DNA of 21,666 bases from a virus (IMGVR_UViG_3300008117_006924:1-21666); one strand, 5' to 3'. Counted from the stretch's first letter, positions 1-7,710 are shown. Notes: generated by a model from the sequence alone, not told the origin. Numbers and translations are program-made.

Positions 1-202
1 CTTTTTGTAGAATGTTATCTACACCACCACCAATATCGATTTTACGGACATAAGAATAAATCTGATGCAGTTCGTCAATATCGGTCACTGCATCAATTTT
101 AGTAATAATTGCTTGTTTGACATTTGTCAATGCACTAGAATTTCCAGCATCACTCGCTGCATTAGCACTGATTTTTTCTGATATAAATTCATATTTTCTC
201 AT
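1..202 (-). CDS. Small conserved phage protein, N-terminal part
   Basis: Open frame beginning at ATG 202-200 (protein start MRKYEFISEKISANAASDAG) that runs off the left edge of the window, so only about 67 residues are visible. The visible part is hydrophilic, with helical Ala/Ile/Lys-rich stretches and a GGGVDN turn near the cut. There is no signal peptide or membrane segment. It starts 9 nt after the bilin reductase stop codon, and a TAAATA element overlaps that stop, so it may have its own late start. I do not recognise a function. The length and sequence style resemble small conserved proteins of marine T4-type phages. Confidence 0.7.
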   Translation of the reverse strand, partial: MRKYEFISEKISANAASDAGNSSALTNVKQAIITKIDAVTDIDELHQIYSYVRKIDIGGGVDNILQK

Positions 203-210
203 ACAATTAT

Positions 211-891
211 TTAGCGGATTTCTGGGAACAGGCAATCCTGTATAAAATGCTGCACATCATCCTCTGACAGCCCTAAACTTACCATTACACGCGGTGTATG
301 CGGGTTCTGCTTCTGATTCTGTGCGTAATAGTTCTGCGCTGCTGTGGTGTTTGCAGCCTGTCCCAGCGTTTCTCCCACTGTGCTGAGATAGTGTTCTACG
401 GTGTCCTTGGCCATGGCTATGATTTGAGATAGTTCTTCCTCATTCTGCACATTGCCTGCTGCTACCATGCTGGGACTGAAAATGTTGGTGGCCCACTCCG
501 GTAGTTCTCGGACCCTGCGCCATTCCAGTTGGCTCACATAGTCTGCGAACCACTGCATCATAGGATGATCGGGATCCCCTGCTTTGGAGTAATCGTGGAA
601 ACAGCCAGTGATCTTGTTCTTCCCAGCTATAACATCAAATCCATAGATAGGACTGGGATCTGTGACATGTGGAAAAATGCAGCAGTGCATCATCCACAAT
701 CCTTTGGTATCTCTGGCATCTACTACATCTACGTGAGCTCTGCGATAACGATCGCTGGTCCACACACGATTCACCCAACCGGGCTGATTAAACCTTTCCA
801 TGCCAGGTTCATGAACTTCTATACCAGTTTGATTGAATTTAGTTTCTAGTAGCTGCTGAATTTCAATCAGCGTGTTCCACACTTGGCTCAT
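211..891 (-). CDS. Ferredoxin-dependent bilin reductase (PcyA/PebS/PcyX family)
   Basis: A 226-residue protein of the ferredoxin-dependent bilin reductase family, which reduces biliverdin IXalpha, the product of the heme oxygenase next door, to a phytobilin. Family features seen: DRYRRAHVDVVDAR around residues 47-60, the core DPSPIYGFDVIAG at 78-90 with the conserved Asp86 expected to protonate the substrate, an aromatic/acidic pocket segment HDYSK at 99-103, RELPEWA at 128-134 followed by a FSP turn, and a terminal FIQDCLFPEI with Asp219. The start overlaps the end of the heme oxygenase gene by 29 nt, so the two are probably co-translated. No phycobilisome genes are present and the surroundings are not cyanophage-like, which fits the PcyX-type branch described from non-cyanobacterial phages. 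The product (phycoerythrobilin or phycocyanobilin) cannot be read from sequence. The host must supply ferredoxin unless the phage encodes it elsewhere. Confidence 0.88.
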   Translation of the reverse strand: MSQVWNTLIEIQQLLETKFNQTGIEVHEPGMERFNQPGWVNRVWTSDRYRRAHVDVVDARDTKGLWMMHCCIFPHVTDPSPIYGFDVIAGKNKITGCFHDYSKAGDPDHPMMQWFADYVSQLEWRRVRELPEWATNIFSPSMVAAGNVQNEEELSQIIAMAKDTVEHYLSTVGETLGQAANTTAAQNYYAQNQKQNPHTPRVMVSLGLSEDDVQHFIQDCLFPEIR

Positions 892-1423
892 TGTTGAGAT
901 CTCTCATTATTTTTATGGCCCATTCAAAGGCCACACGAGCTTCATCACCTAGATCGTCTGTGAGCTCTGCACGGATCTGTTCTTTGAGTCGTTCTGGATC
1001 TTTAAATTTATAAAATCTACCTTGACCCGGCACACGTTTGGCCAAAATCTGTCCACCGTAAAGATCACCCATGTGTCGGCAGTATAGATGCGCTTTGATT
1101 AGATGTTTACGGGCAGGATCGTGTAACAGTTCTAGCAGATAGTTATGATAGTCCACTGTGCTAGGCAACCATGTATAACTGTGATCCTTGCCTGCTAGTT
1201 CGATGAAATCTTGATAGATGGCCCAGGTTCTTTCTATGTCAGGAAGATTAGCAAAATTTCCCTGTAATCTGTTTCCCATCTCTATGGGATTATAGATCAG
1301 CACCATCTGGTACAGATAGTTGGCATAATCTTCTACAGGTATATTGCCGCTGAGTAATTTCTTAGCGAATTCTGTGCGTTCTGCATCTGTGTGCAGGTCT
1401 TTGGTAATTTCTCTCAGGCTCAT
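863..1423 (-). CDS. ho1: Heme oxygenase (biliverdin-producing)
   Basis: A 186-residue heme oxygenase, which opens heme to biliverdin, CO and free Fe2+ using reductant and O2. The proximal heme-ligand helix is visible at the N-terminus (TKDLHTDAE, His11). The distal helix is YCRHMGDLYGGQILAKR at residues 114-130, with the Gly-Asp-Leu-x-Gly-Gly signature and Asp120, the residue that organises the catalytic water. The length is normal for a soluble bacterial or cyanobacterial HO1, without a C-terminal anchor. Its ATG overlaps the clpS stop by 4 nt and its end overlaps the bilin reductase start by 29 nt, making a tight clpS-ho1-bilin reductase operon. Together the pair would turn host heme into bilin plus iron. 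Whether the purpose is the pigment or the iron is open. Confidence 0.93.
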   Translation of the reverse strand: MSLREITKDLHTDAERTEFAKKLLSGNIPVEDYANYLYQMVLIYNPIEMGNRLQGNFANLPDIERTWAIYQDFIELAGKDHSYTWLPSTVDYHNYLLELLHDPARKHLIKAHLYCRHMGDLYGGQILAKRVPGQGRFYKFKDPERLKEQIRAELTDDLGDEARVAFEWAIKIMRDLNNEPSVEHAD

Positions 1424-1671
1424 TCCTGCTCCACAATGCCTTTTTGTTCTGCTATCTCAAAAGGATATATGCCTACTATAGAACTACCGGTTTCGTGTAT
1501 CTCTAGAGTGATTTCTTTGGCTTTGGATTCTGAATGTTTGAAAATGCCTGTGAGTAGTTCTATAACCAATTCCATGGGTGTTTTATCATCATTGAGAAAT
1601 ATCACCTTCCACAATGCCGGAGGAGCTAACTGAACTGTGGTTTTTTCTTTGACTTCAATTTCTGTAGACAT
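1420..1671 (-). CDS. clpS: ClpS adaptor of the ClpAP protease
   Basis: An 83-residue ClpS, the adaptor that delivers N-degron substrates to ClpA/ClpP and blocks other ClpAP substrates. The core reads WKVIFLNDDKTPMELV at residues 21-36, with the NDD motif (27-29) that holds the substrate alpha-amino group. His59 in LEIHETG matches the family's pocket histidine, and YPFEIAEQK near the C-terminus matches the ClpA-contact surface. The start is supported by AGGA 7 nt upstream. No clpA or clpP is in the window, so the protein presumably redirects the host protease. It follows hsp20 after a 10-bp hairpin and overlaps ho1 by 4 nt. Confidence 0.93.
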   Translation of the reverse strand: MSTEIEVKEKTTVQLAPPALWKVIFLNDDKTPMELVIELLTGIFKHSESKAKEITLEIHETGSSIVGIYPFEIAEQKGIVEQE

Positions 1672-1698
1672 TTCAATCCTAGTTTATATCTGTATTTA

Positions 1699-1722
1699 AC
1701 AAGAGAGGTTGCCCTCTCTTGT
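1699..1722 (-). terminator. Hairpin between hsp20 and clpS
   Basis: A perfect 10-bp inverted repeat (ACAAGAGAGG, loop GCAA, CCTCTCTTGT) lies 7 nt after the hsp20 stop. The bases after it are TAAATACAG rather than a U-run, so it looks more like an attenuator, a 3' end stabiliser or a processing site than a strong terminator. The following TTAAATAC could itself be a degenerate late promoter for clpS. Confidence 0.6.
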
Positions 1723-1728
1723 ATTATA

Positions 1729-2163
1729 CTACTTCACATCAACAATGTCAATGATCTTGGGTTTGGCCGATTCTGGGATGTCTCTAATCAACTTCACAGT
1801 CAGCATACCATTCTTGGTTTCCGCACCCACAACTTCAATGTGTTCGGCCAAAGGAAATTCTTTGATAAAATCACGAGTTGCAAGGCTGCGATGCAGATAC
1901 TGCTCTGCCGCATAATCTGTGGTCTGGCTTTCACCCTTGACGATCAGCACATTGTTTTCAACAGTCACTGAGATCTCGGTCTTATCGAAACCAGTCACTG
2001 CCAATTGAATGGCGTATTCGTTTTCGTCTAGTTTAATGATGTTGTGTGGCGGATAGTTGTTTGATACACTGTTGGCAAATCTGCGTTCCATTTGATCAAA
2101 CATGGTATCAAATCCCACAAGTGCTCTGCTTAGAGCGTCTATTCTAGCTAATTGATTGTTCAT
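1729..2163 (-). CDS. Small heat-shock protein (Hsp20/IbpA type)
   Basis: A 144-residue alpha-crystallin-type chaperone that holds unfolding proteins for DnaK. The alpha-crystallin domain spans about residues 40-130, with the signature AVTGFDKTEISVTVENNVLIVKG (listed as its two halves AVTGFDKTEI and VENNVLIVKG) and the closing GMLTVKL strand. The N-terminal arm LVGFDTMFDQMERRF and the terminal IIDI (an I-x-I type motif) are also present. A strong ribosome site, AAAGGAGA, precedes the ATG inside a leader almost identical to that of dnaK. It lies directly downstream of dnaK, so phage DnaK and Hsp20 are probably expressed together. Confidence 0.93.
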   Translation of the reverse strand: MNNQLARIDALSRALVGFDTMFDQMERRFANSVSNNYPPHNIIKLDENEYAIQLAVTGFDKTEISVTVENNVLIVKGESQTTDYAAEQYLHRSLATRDFIKEFPLAEHIEVVGAETKNGMLTVKLIRDIPESAKPKIIDIVDVK

Positions 2164-2167
2164 AATA

Positions 2168-2185
2168 GTCTCCTTTTAAAGTAAG
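2168..2185 (-). promoter_or_regulatory. Shared leader/RBS of hsp20 (also before dnaK and OMP)
   Basis: The leader TTACTTTAAAAGGAGA precedes the hsp20 ATG. The same string precedes dnaK (4122-4137), and a close variant, TTACTTTTAAAAGGAAA, precedes the outer-membrane protein gene (13784-13800). The AAAAGGAGA core is a good Shine-Dalgarno site, while the identical upstream U-rich part suggests a shared translation enhancer or a copied cassette. Confidence 0.6.
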
Positions 2186-2191
2186 AACAAT

Positions 2192-2214
2192 TAGGGGCCT
2201 CGAAAGTACCCCTA
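2192..2214 (-). terminator. Hairpin after dnaK
   Basis: TAGGGG (minus strand) pairs with CCCCTA across an 11-nt loop, starting 6 nt after the dnaK stop. No U-run follows, so it probably acts as a partial terminator or mRNA stabiliser within the dnaK-hsp20 unit. Confidence 0.45.
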
Positions 2215-2219
2215 TATGA

Positions 2220-4115
2220 TTAGTCTGCTTTCTTCTCTGTGAAGGTAGCATCAACTACATCATCCTGTGCGGGCTGTGTGGGTTGGGCCTGAGCCTGTTC
2301 CTTAGCCTGCCTTTTCTCCAACAATGTTTTCATTGCAGGGAAAACCTTGTTAAGTTCTTCAGTGATTTTTTCTTTGTCATCACCTTTGACTGCTTCTTCT
2401 ACTTCTTTGATTACCGTTTCAAGTTCTGTTATTTCCGCATCACTGAGTTCACTGCGGAATTCTTCAAGATCTTTTTTCACTTCATGGATCTGTGCTTCTG
2501 CAGAATTTTTCACATCAATCAATTCGCGGGCTTTCTTGTCCGCTTCAGCATTAAGTTCTGCATCTTTGATCATGGCCTGTATTTCTGCATCGCTTAGTCC
2601 ACTGTTGGATTTGATAGTGATCTTGTTTTCTTTGCCTGTGCTTTTGTCTTTGGCAGAGATATGCATGATACCATTGGCATCAATATCAAATGTGACTTCA
2701 ATCTGAGGTTGGCCTCTGCGAGCAGGTGCGATACCTTCTAGATTAAATTCACCTAGCAATTTGTTATGCTGAACGAGTTCACGCTCACCTTGGAACACCT
2801 TAATGGTCACTGCAGGTTGATTGTCATCTGCTGTTGAGAATGTCTGTTGTCCTTTGGTAGGAATAGTGGTATTTTTCTGTATGATTTTTGTCATCACACC
2901 TCCCAGTGTTTCAATACCAAGGCTCAGTGGAGTCACATCCAGCAACAGTACATCTTTGCGATCACCGCCTAACACAGCGCCTTGAATGGCAGCGCCTACG
3001 GCCACTGCTTCGTCCGGATTAACATCTCTGCGAGGTGCTTTACCAAACAGTGCTTCCACGGCTTCCTGCACCTTAGGCATGCGTGTCATACCGCCTACTA
3101 GGATGACTTCATCAATGTCAGCGGCTGTGACTCCTGCATCTTTCATAGCGATCTTGCAGGGTTCTATAGAGCGTGTGATCAATTCAGCAACCAAACTTTC
3201 TAGTTTGCTGCGAGTGATCTTGATATTCATATGACGTGGGCCGCTGGCATCTGCTGTAATGTATGGCAGATTCACATCTGTCTGTGCAGAGCTAGACAAT
3301 TCAATCTTAGCCTTTTCTGCAGTTTCTTTGAGACGTTGCAGTGCTAGGACATCTTTGGTTAAATCAACACCAGTGTCTTTCTTAAACTCATCAACCAAAT
3401 AATCCATGATACGTTGATCAAAGTCCTCACCACCTAAGAACGTGTCTCCGTTGGTACTGAGTACTTCGATTTGTTTTTCGCCGTCTACGTTTGCTATTTC
3501 GATTATACTAACATCAAATGTACCACCGCCTAGGTCATATACAGCAATCTTTCTGTCTGCTTTGTCCTGTTTATCAACTCCATAACTCAGTGCGGCTGCA
3601 GTGGGTTCGTTGATGATACGCAGAACTTCTAGACCTGCAATCTTTCCTGCGTCTTTGGTAGCCTGCCGTTGGCTGTCGTTGAAGTAGGCAGGTACAGTGA
3701 TCACTGCCTGGGTGACAGTGGTCCCAAGATAGTCTTCTGCGGTCTTTTTCATTTTACGCAGAACTTCTGCGGAAATCTGTGGGGGTGCTAGCTCTTTGCC
3801 TGCGGCTCGTACCCATGCATCACCATTTGATGCTTCCATAATTTCATATGGCATCAGGTCGATGTCTTTTTGCACGGCCTGTTCTTTGAATTTACGTCCA
3901 ATTAATCTCTTGCTGGCGTAAATGGTGTTTTTTGGATTTGTAACCGCTTGACGTTTAGCCGAGGCACCTACCAGCACTTCATCATTGGCATAGGCCACGA
4001 TACTGGGCGTGGTTCTAGCGCCTTCATTATTTTCAATTACTTTGGGAATTCCATTCTCGATAACAGCCACACATGAATTGGTGGTGCCGAGGTCAATACC
4101 GATGATCTTAGACAT
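2220..4115 (-). CDS. dnaK: Molecular chaperone DnaK (Hsp70), full length
   Basis: A complete 631-residue Hsp70. The ATPase domain opens with [15 protein letters not shown] (residues 4-18), contains [14 protein letters not shown] near 193-206 and the hinge-proximal [13 protein letters not shown] near 340-352. The linker [13 protein letters not shown] leads into the substrate-binding domain with ETLGG, and a helical lid rich in Glu/Lys follows. The C-terminus ends [14 protein letters not shown], so the canonical EEVKD-like tail is altered. Length and motifs match bacterial DnaK with no truncation. A full dnaK is rare in phages. No dnaJ or grpE is in the window, so it either uses host cochaperones or has them elsewhere. 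The ribosome site AAAAGGAGA precedes the ATG, and an exact TATAAATA lies at 4193-4200, suggesting late expression. Confidence 0.97.
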   Translation of the reverse strand: MSKIIGIDLGTTNSCVAVIENGIPKVIENNEGARTTPSIVAYANDEVLVGASAKRQAVTNPKNTIYASKRLIGRKFKEQAVQKDIDLMPYEIMEASNGDAWVRAAGKELAPPQISAEVLRKMKKTAEDYLGTTVTQAVITVPAYFNDSQRQATKDAGKIAGLEVLRIINEPTAAALSYGVDKQDKADRKIAVYDLGGGTFDVSIIEIANVDGEKQIEVLSTNGDTFLGGEDFDQRIMDYLVDEFKKDTGVDLTKDVLALQRLKETAEKAKIELSSSAQTDVNLPYITADASGPRHMNIKITRSKLESLVAELITRSIEPCKIAMKDAGVTAADIDEVILVGGMTRMPKVQEAVEALFGKAPRRDVNPDEAVAVGAAIQGAVLGGDRKDVLLLDVTPLSLGIETLGGVMTKIIQKNTTIPTKGQQTFSTADDNQPAVTIKVFQGERELVQHNKLLGEFNLEGIAPARRGQPQIEVTFDIDANGIMHISAKDKSTGKENKITIKSNSGLSDAEIQAMIKDAELNAEADKKARELIDVKNSAEAQIHEVKKDLEEFRSELSDAEITELETVIKEVEEAVKGDDKEKITEELNKVFPAMKTLLEKRQAKEQAQAQPTQPAQDDVVDATFTEKKAD

Positions 4116-4148
4116 AATTATCTCCTTTTAAAGTAAGATCTAGTTTGG

Positions 4149-4161
4149 GCACTATGCCCTG
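4149..4161 (-). promoter_or_regulatory. Small hairpin in dnaK 5' leader
   Basis: GGGCA-TAG-TGCCC forms a 5-bp stem in the roughly 65-nt leader between the putative late promoter and the dnaK ribosome site. It could modulate translation or mRNA stability. A temperature-sensing role is only a possibility because the ribosome site itself is not within the stem. Confidence 0.35.
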
Positions 4162-4192
4162 TAAACCGCCCAGTTGGTACAGCCTACAATTT

Positions 4193-4200
4193 TATTTATA
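4193..4200 (-). promoter_or_regulatory. T4-type late promoter octamer upstream of dnaK
   Basis: The exact octamer TATAAATA, the late promoter -10 element of T4-type phages read by the gp55-type sigma factor, lies on the minus strand immediately after the stop codon of the MazG-like gene and about 78 nt upstream of the dnaK start. Position, strand and exact match support a late promoter for the dnaK-hsp20-clpS block. The phage sigma factor is not in this window. Confidence 0.7.
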
Positions 4201-4485
4201 TCATATATCCTCTAAATTCTGGATATTTGACCATTTTTTTAGTTTTTCGATTTTAGCAGTTTGGGCTCGTTCAATATTGGTATATGACACAATATCCATG
4301 CTATGCAGAATATCAATCATTGCTAACATGTCACCTAACTCTTCTTCAAGATGTTGCCTATTGGTTTTAGGTTTTCCTGGTTTGAAATTGTCCAGTCCAA
4401 ATCTGCTTATTTTACTAACTGCTTGAATTACTTCTGCACATTCTTCTTGTAGAATATCCATGACTTCTTTGGTTTGACTATCCAT
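4201..4485 (-). CDS. MazG-like nucleotide pyrophosphohydrolase
   Basis: A 94-residue all-alpha NTP pyrophosphohydrolase of the MazG-like superfamily, which removes pyrophosphate from (d)NTPs or from alarmone-type nucleotides. The metal-binding EExxE motif is at Glu14-Glu15-x-x-Glu18 (QEECAEVI), and the second ExxD motif is in EEELGDML (Glu49, Asp52). The short single-domain length is typical of phage versions. It starts 3 nt after the dexA stop, with its ribosome site AAAGG inside the end of dexA, so the pair is translationally coupled. Substrate is unknown. Nucleotide pool cleaning or lowering of host stress signals are the usual proposals. Confidence 0.82.
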   Translation of the reverse strand: MDSQTKEVMDILQEECAEVIQAVSKISRFGLDNFKPGKPKTNRQHLEEELGDMLAMIDILHSMDIVSYTNIERAQTAKIEKLKKWSNIQNLEDI

Positions 4486-4488
4486 ATA

Positions 4489-5070
4489 TTACCTTTGATT
4501 TGCAAATGGAGCGATATAACTACCGTTGCTCATCGTACTGGTACGCAGAGCTCTGTAGACATTTTGTACACCCACTGCTTGATTCCACGCATCTTCAAGA
4601 GCATGATGTTTTAACACAGGTGGTCGATTGGGATTGATGCCCACATCAAAGATCGTTCGGGTATCCCGTACTTCCCAAAACTGCCAGGGAATTGCTTTGC
4701 CAATTTTGCGGAAGTACCATTCTAATATAGTAACGTCAAATCCAGCACCGTGACTCCATACCCGTTTAGAACCCCAACAGAATTTATACAGTTGATCTAA
4801 AGCAATATGAATATTAGCCCTATCATCGGGATTGAACGCCTCTTCTTGTGCTTCTTTGCTTTGACTGGCCCACCAATCCAATGTGCTCTGGCTAACTGTT
4901 GTTCCTAAACTATCGCAACTGTCAATGTCCACACGAGTGTAGAATTTAACAGCAGAAGATTCATTAATTTCATCACCAAAGGGATCAAATTTAACGGCTC
5001 CGATTGATAAAATAGTTGCTGAGGGGAGTACGTCAAGCGTCTCTAAATCTATCATAATATCTGTGTTCAT
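4489..5070 (-). CDS. dexA: DexA-like 3'-5' exonuclease (DEDDh)
   Basis: A 193-residue exonuclease related to T4 DexA and the Rv2179c-like 3'-5' exonucleases, which degrade DNA or RNA from the 3' end. The catalytic acids are visible: Asp8 and Glu10 in IMIDLETLD, Asp112 in SHGAGFDVTILEWYF, and His155 with Asp160 in KHHALEDAWNQA, giving the DEDDh pattern. The initiator at 5070 falls where a transcript from the strong promoter at 5077-5105 would begin, so the message may be nearly leaderless. An internal Met6 starting MIDLETLD is an alternative start. It forms an operon with the MazG-like gene. Confidence 0.88.
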   Translation of the reverse strand: MNTDIMIDLETLDVLPSATILSIGAVKFDPFGDEINESSAVKFYTRVDIDSCDSLGTTVSQSTLDWWASQSKEAQEEAFNPDDRANIHIALDQLYKFCWGSKRVWSHGAGFDVTILEWYFRKIGKAIPWQFWEVRDTRTIFDVGINPNRPPVLKHHALEDAWNQAVGVQNVYRALRTSTMSNGSYIAPFANQR

Positions 5071-5076
5071 ACAGTT

Positions 5077-5105
5077 ATTATACTGCCTTTCTGACTCTAG
5101 GTCAA
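5077..5105 (-). promoter_or_regulatory. Sigma70-type promoter for dexA
   Basis: TTGACC (-35, 5105-5100), a 17-bp spacer, then TATAAT (-10, 5082-5077) on the minus strand, filling the gap between the bS21 gene and dexA. This is a near-consensus host promoter, as expected of an early phage gene. The predicted start point, 6-7 nt past the -10, coincides with the dexA ATG. Confidence 0.8.
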
Positions 5106-5108
5106 TGA

Positions 5109-5348
5109 TTAATATAGTTTAGGAGGAAGTTGTTGATCGCGAAGTTTTTTACGCCAGCGGGCTTTGGCGGCACCTTTTTTGCGTTTGCGTTCTGTCGTGG
5201 GTTTTTCGTAGAATTCTTTCTTGCGTAGTGTATCCAGCATGCCAGATTCTTCTACTTTCTTTTTGAATCTACGTAGAGCTTGATTTATGTTCTCATTTTC
5301 TTTGACAGTGACACTGTTGCCTCTGAGTGTGTTGTAGATTTTAGCCAT
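5109..5348 (-). CDS. rpsU: Ribosomal protein bS21
   Basis: A 79-residue bS21 homologue, the small-subunit protein that sits near the anti-Shine-Dalgarno end of 16S rRNA and helps initiation. It shows the expected Val-Thr-Val-x-Glu-x-Glu opening (SVTVKENENINQALRRFKKK), the helical Lys/Arg-rich middle and a basic tail KRKKGAAKARWRKK. Phage-encoded bS21 is known from aquatic phages and may replace the host protein to favour phage messages. The start overlaps the upstream gene by 8 nt. There is no clear Shine-Dalgarno, so it is probably translated by coupling. Confidence 0.93.
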   Translation of the reverse strand: MAKIYNTLRGNSVTVKENENINQALRRFKKKVEESGMLDTLRKKEFYEKPTTERKRKKGAAKARWRKKLRDQQLPPKLY

Positions 5349-5730
5349 GTGGTTTCGCAGTCTTCTCCATTAATTTTAAAATGTCAGCACTATTATATAT
5401 CATACGATCATTAACCATATTTAAATCACGAAGATTGCCGAAATAATATGATCTAGGATCAGCACTTAGCCAACCGATCAGCATTGCAGATTCTTCATCG
5501 CAGTCAGCATTGAATAGGATTAAATCTGTTTTTGCGATCTTATCAAACAACCACTGTTTAGAATCTCCCCGATTCCACACATAGTTTATAACAGAGTGGG
5601 GCAATGTGCTCTGCATCAATGCCTGAGAAATAGTCTGAGACTGTGGCTGAGAGAGATTGACGTGAGCAATTCTGATACCGCTCTGCAATATGTCGTCTGG
5701 AGCAGTGACTACTAAAATTCTGTCAGTCAT
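5341..5730 (-). CDS. Conserved phage protein of unknown function
   Basis: A 129-residue soluble protein, not recognised. The sequence alternates predicted strands and helices (RILVVTAPDDIL at the start, TDLILFNADCDEESAMLIGWLSA in the middle, YNSADILKLMEK at the end), as in a small alpha/beta Rossmann-like or toprim-like fold, with no membrane segment. Its ATG overlaps the stop of the upstream membrane protein gene by 4 nt and its end overlaps the bS21 gene by 8 nt, so the three are one operon. No function can be assigned from the sequence. Confidence 0.8.
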   Translation of the reverse strand: MTDRILVVTAPDDILQSGIRIAHVNLSQPQSQTISQALMQSTLPHSVINYVWNRGDSKQWLFDKIAKTDLILFNADCDEESAMLIGWLSADPRSYYFGNLRDLNMVNDRMIYNSADILKLMEKTAKPHG

Positions 5731-7271
5731 TTTTTAATTTCTTGTATTCTCTGCCAAAGAGTGCGCTCATTCTGTTCAGCGTTTTGTGTGTAGGTTTCTT
5801 TGATTTTTTTTATCTGATTGCCTTGTTCGTCATTTTCCATCCAGCTCACAGATTTATCGGGGTCAATTTTTTCTTCAGCCCATTCTTTGGCCTTCACCGA
5901 TTCTTCTAGGCTAGGATTTTCTTCTGCCCATTTTTTAGCTTCTGTAACCGCGTCTTGAAAATCTGCCTGGGGTTTGAGATAGTCTTCCCACGGCAGATGA
6001 TCTATGACTCCTTTTTCTAAGAGGCGTCTTTGTAATTTTAAACTCATCGCAGGATGATCATGTTTCCAAGCAGTCATGGCCTGCTTTTCATTTTGGGGAG
6101 CAGATTCCATCAATTCTTGATCTTCTTGTTCACGTTCTTCCACCACAGCTCTCTCTGCTTCAGCGATCATCTGATTCCACTCTTCTAGGCCAGCTTTCTT
6201 TTCTGCTTCAACATGATCACTTTCGTCTAGACCTGCATCATCTTTGACAGTCACATCTTCATAGCCGGGATGATATGGCGCCTCTTGAACCTTGTCTTGA
6301 TATTTTATGTTTTCAAAAAGATCCATTTGGTTAGGAGCAGCCTTCACTGGGAACGGCCAATATGGACTGGCCCGTAAATGTGGGGGATCTATTCTTTCTG
6401 TCTCTTCTGGTTCGGTATCATCAGTTGTGACAGTAGGCGTGTCAACGGACACACTGCTTATAGGGCTGCCACCCTCCGTGGTTTCTTCTTCCTGTTTGCG
6501 GAACCATTGAAACGAATATTGGCTGGCTAACAACAATATAACTGCCAATGGATCAAATACAATAACAATAATAATGATTACCCAAGTTACTGCTTTTTCC
6601 AAAACATTGGCATCCGGATTATCGCCGTATATAAAATTGGCAATATATTTTATTGGCCCGACTTCTGCTTCGACTTTACGCACCTCAGCGGCAATAGGCG
6701 CCCTTTCTTCAGATAGTTGACTAATAACTTTCTGTTCGGCAGTGATCTCAGATTGGAGACGAGCACGTTCTTTTTGTTGTCCTCTCCGAATTGCCACTGC
6801 TTTATCAGCACCCTTTTCATCTTGGCTTCGGCCCATAACTTGGTCCACAGCTTCGTCCATCTGTCTTAGTGCTTTACGATTGGCTTCTATATTGTCTTTA
6901 GCAGTCTTAATTTTTTCATCGTAGATCGCAATCCTACTTTGCACATCACCCGATACTAGACTTTGATCACTGTGAGCTTTTGATAAAAATCCAAAGATAC
7001 CCATGCTGGTTATCAACATGAGAATGGCAATAGCGGCTAACAGATATGCCCGTATAAAATATGGTGCTCGACTCCAATTTTGTTTTAGCCATACGGTGCC
7101 GGCTAGTTTGCTGATTTCTAAGGCCACACCCATAACAATAATGGGAATAACTGCTGCCGAGAATATTGCCATCAGTCCAGCCACGCTGTACCAAATGGCC
7201 ACAGCAGATACAGTCAACCCGCTGAGCAAGGCCGACCAGGCAATGAATTTATCGCTTGTATGGATTCTCAT
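5727..7271 (-). CDS. Large coiled-coil membrane protein
   Basis: A 514-residue protein (516 if the TTG at 7277 is used; I prefer ATG 7271, with no strong ribosome site for either). Hydrophobic segments lie near residues 10-30, 33-52 and 72-96, and a fourth, AVTWVIIIIVIVFDPLAVILLLA, lies near 225-247. Between them residues 115-210 form a Lys/Glu-rich coiled coil (EEKIKTAKDNIEANRK-like heptads). The C-terminal half after 260 is hydrophilic, acidic and repetitive (AEE, EEW, KEWAEEK). Motifs such as GVALEISKLAGTVWLKQNW are familiar from an uncharacterised membrane protein common in marine T4-type phages. Function is unknown. An envelope or virion-associated role is possible. Confidence 0.85.
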   Translation of the reverse strand: MRIHTSDKFIAWSALLSGLTVSAVAIWYSVAGLMAIFSAAVIPIIVMGVALEISKLAGTVWLKQNWSRAPYFIRAYLLAAIAILMLITSMGIFGFLSKAHSDQSLVSGDVQSRIAIYDEKIKTAKDNIEANRKALRQMDEAVDQVMGRSQDEKGADKAVAIRRGQQKERARLQSEITAEQKVISQLSEERAPIAAEVRKVEAEVGPIKYIANFIYGDNPDANVLEKAVTWVIIIIVIVFDPLAVILLLASQYSFQWFRKQEEETTEGGSPISSVSVDTPTVTTDDTEPEETERIDPPHLRASPYWPFPVKAAPNQMDLFENIKYQDKVQEAPYHPGYEDVTVKDDAGLDESDHVEAEKKAGLEEWNQMIAEAERAVVEEREQEDQELMESAPQNEKQAMTAWKHDHPAMSLKLQRRLLEKGVIDHLPWEDYLKPQADFQDAVTEAKKWAEENPSLEESVKAKEWAEEKIDPDKSVSWMENDEQGNQIKKIKETYTQNAEQNERTLWQRIQEIKK

Positions 7272-7281
7272 GAACAAGTAT

Positions 7282-7710
7282 TTAGTTGGACCATGTCCAA
7301 CGATTATCTACGTCGTTAAAACATGCAGTGGCTCGCATAGTTTTTTCTACATTGTAGGCAATGGCCTGGATGTGTAATCTACGGCAATAGCCTGCACCAC
7401 TGGGCCATGTAGCGGATGTCATGGCCATACCGCTGGCATCTTTCTTGTACCAACGCACCACTTCACCATTGTCTGCATACATCACTGCATGATGAATGGC
7501 CTGATTGTAGGCGGTCTTTTGTTCATCATCTAGAGTCTTGAACCAACCAAAAGTTAGATCCGCTAACCTATTGGACCAAGCCGAGGTACTGTAATTAAAG
7601 AACCTGGGATTCTCTATATCATTGGCCAGTGCCGAACTACTGGCCGTGAGTATCAACAATTTCCCAACTACCATCAGGCAGCTGACAACTGAGCGCACGG
7701 TATTGAACAT
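7282..7710 (-). CDS. Exported protein with signal peptide, unknown function
   Basis: About 142 residues. The start is decided by a ribosome site, AAAGGTGG, 5-6 nt before ATG 7710, rather than the in-frame GTG at 7719. The N-terminus MFNTVRSVVSCLMVVGKLLI followed by LTASSSALA is a signal peptide with an Ala-x-Ala cleavage site before NDIE. The mature part contains DEQKTAYNQAIHHAVMYADNG, YCRRLHIQAIAY and ACFNDVDNRWTW, a pattern like the C-terminal domain of small bacterial surface antigens (a paired-Cys sheet ending D-x-x-W). It overlaps the preceding lipoprotein gene by 74 nt, unusual even here. Likely periplasmic. Role unknown. Confidence 0.75.
   Translation of the reverse strand: MFNTVRSVVSCLMVVGKLLILTASSSALANDIENPRFFNYSTSAWSNRLADLTFGWFKTLDDEQKTAYNQAIHHAVMYADNGEVVRWYKKDASGMAMTSATWPSGAGYCRRLHIQAIAYNVEKTMRATACFNDVDNRWTWSN

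Noticed and set aside
4149-4161. RNA thermometer controlling dnaK
   Set aside because: The hairpin does not include the ribosome site or start codon, so classic thermometer action is not supported.
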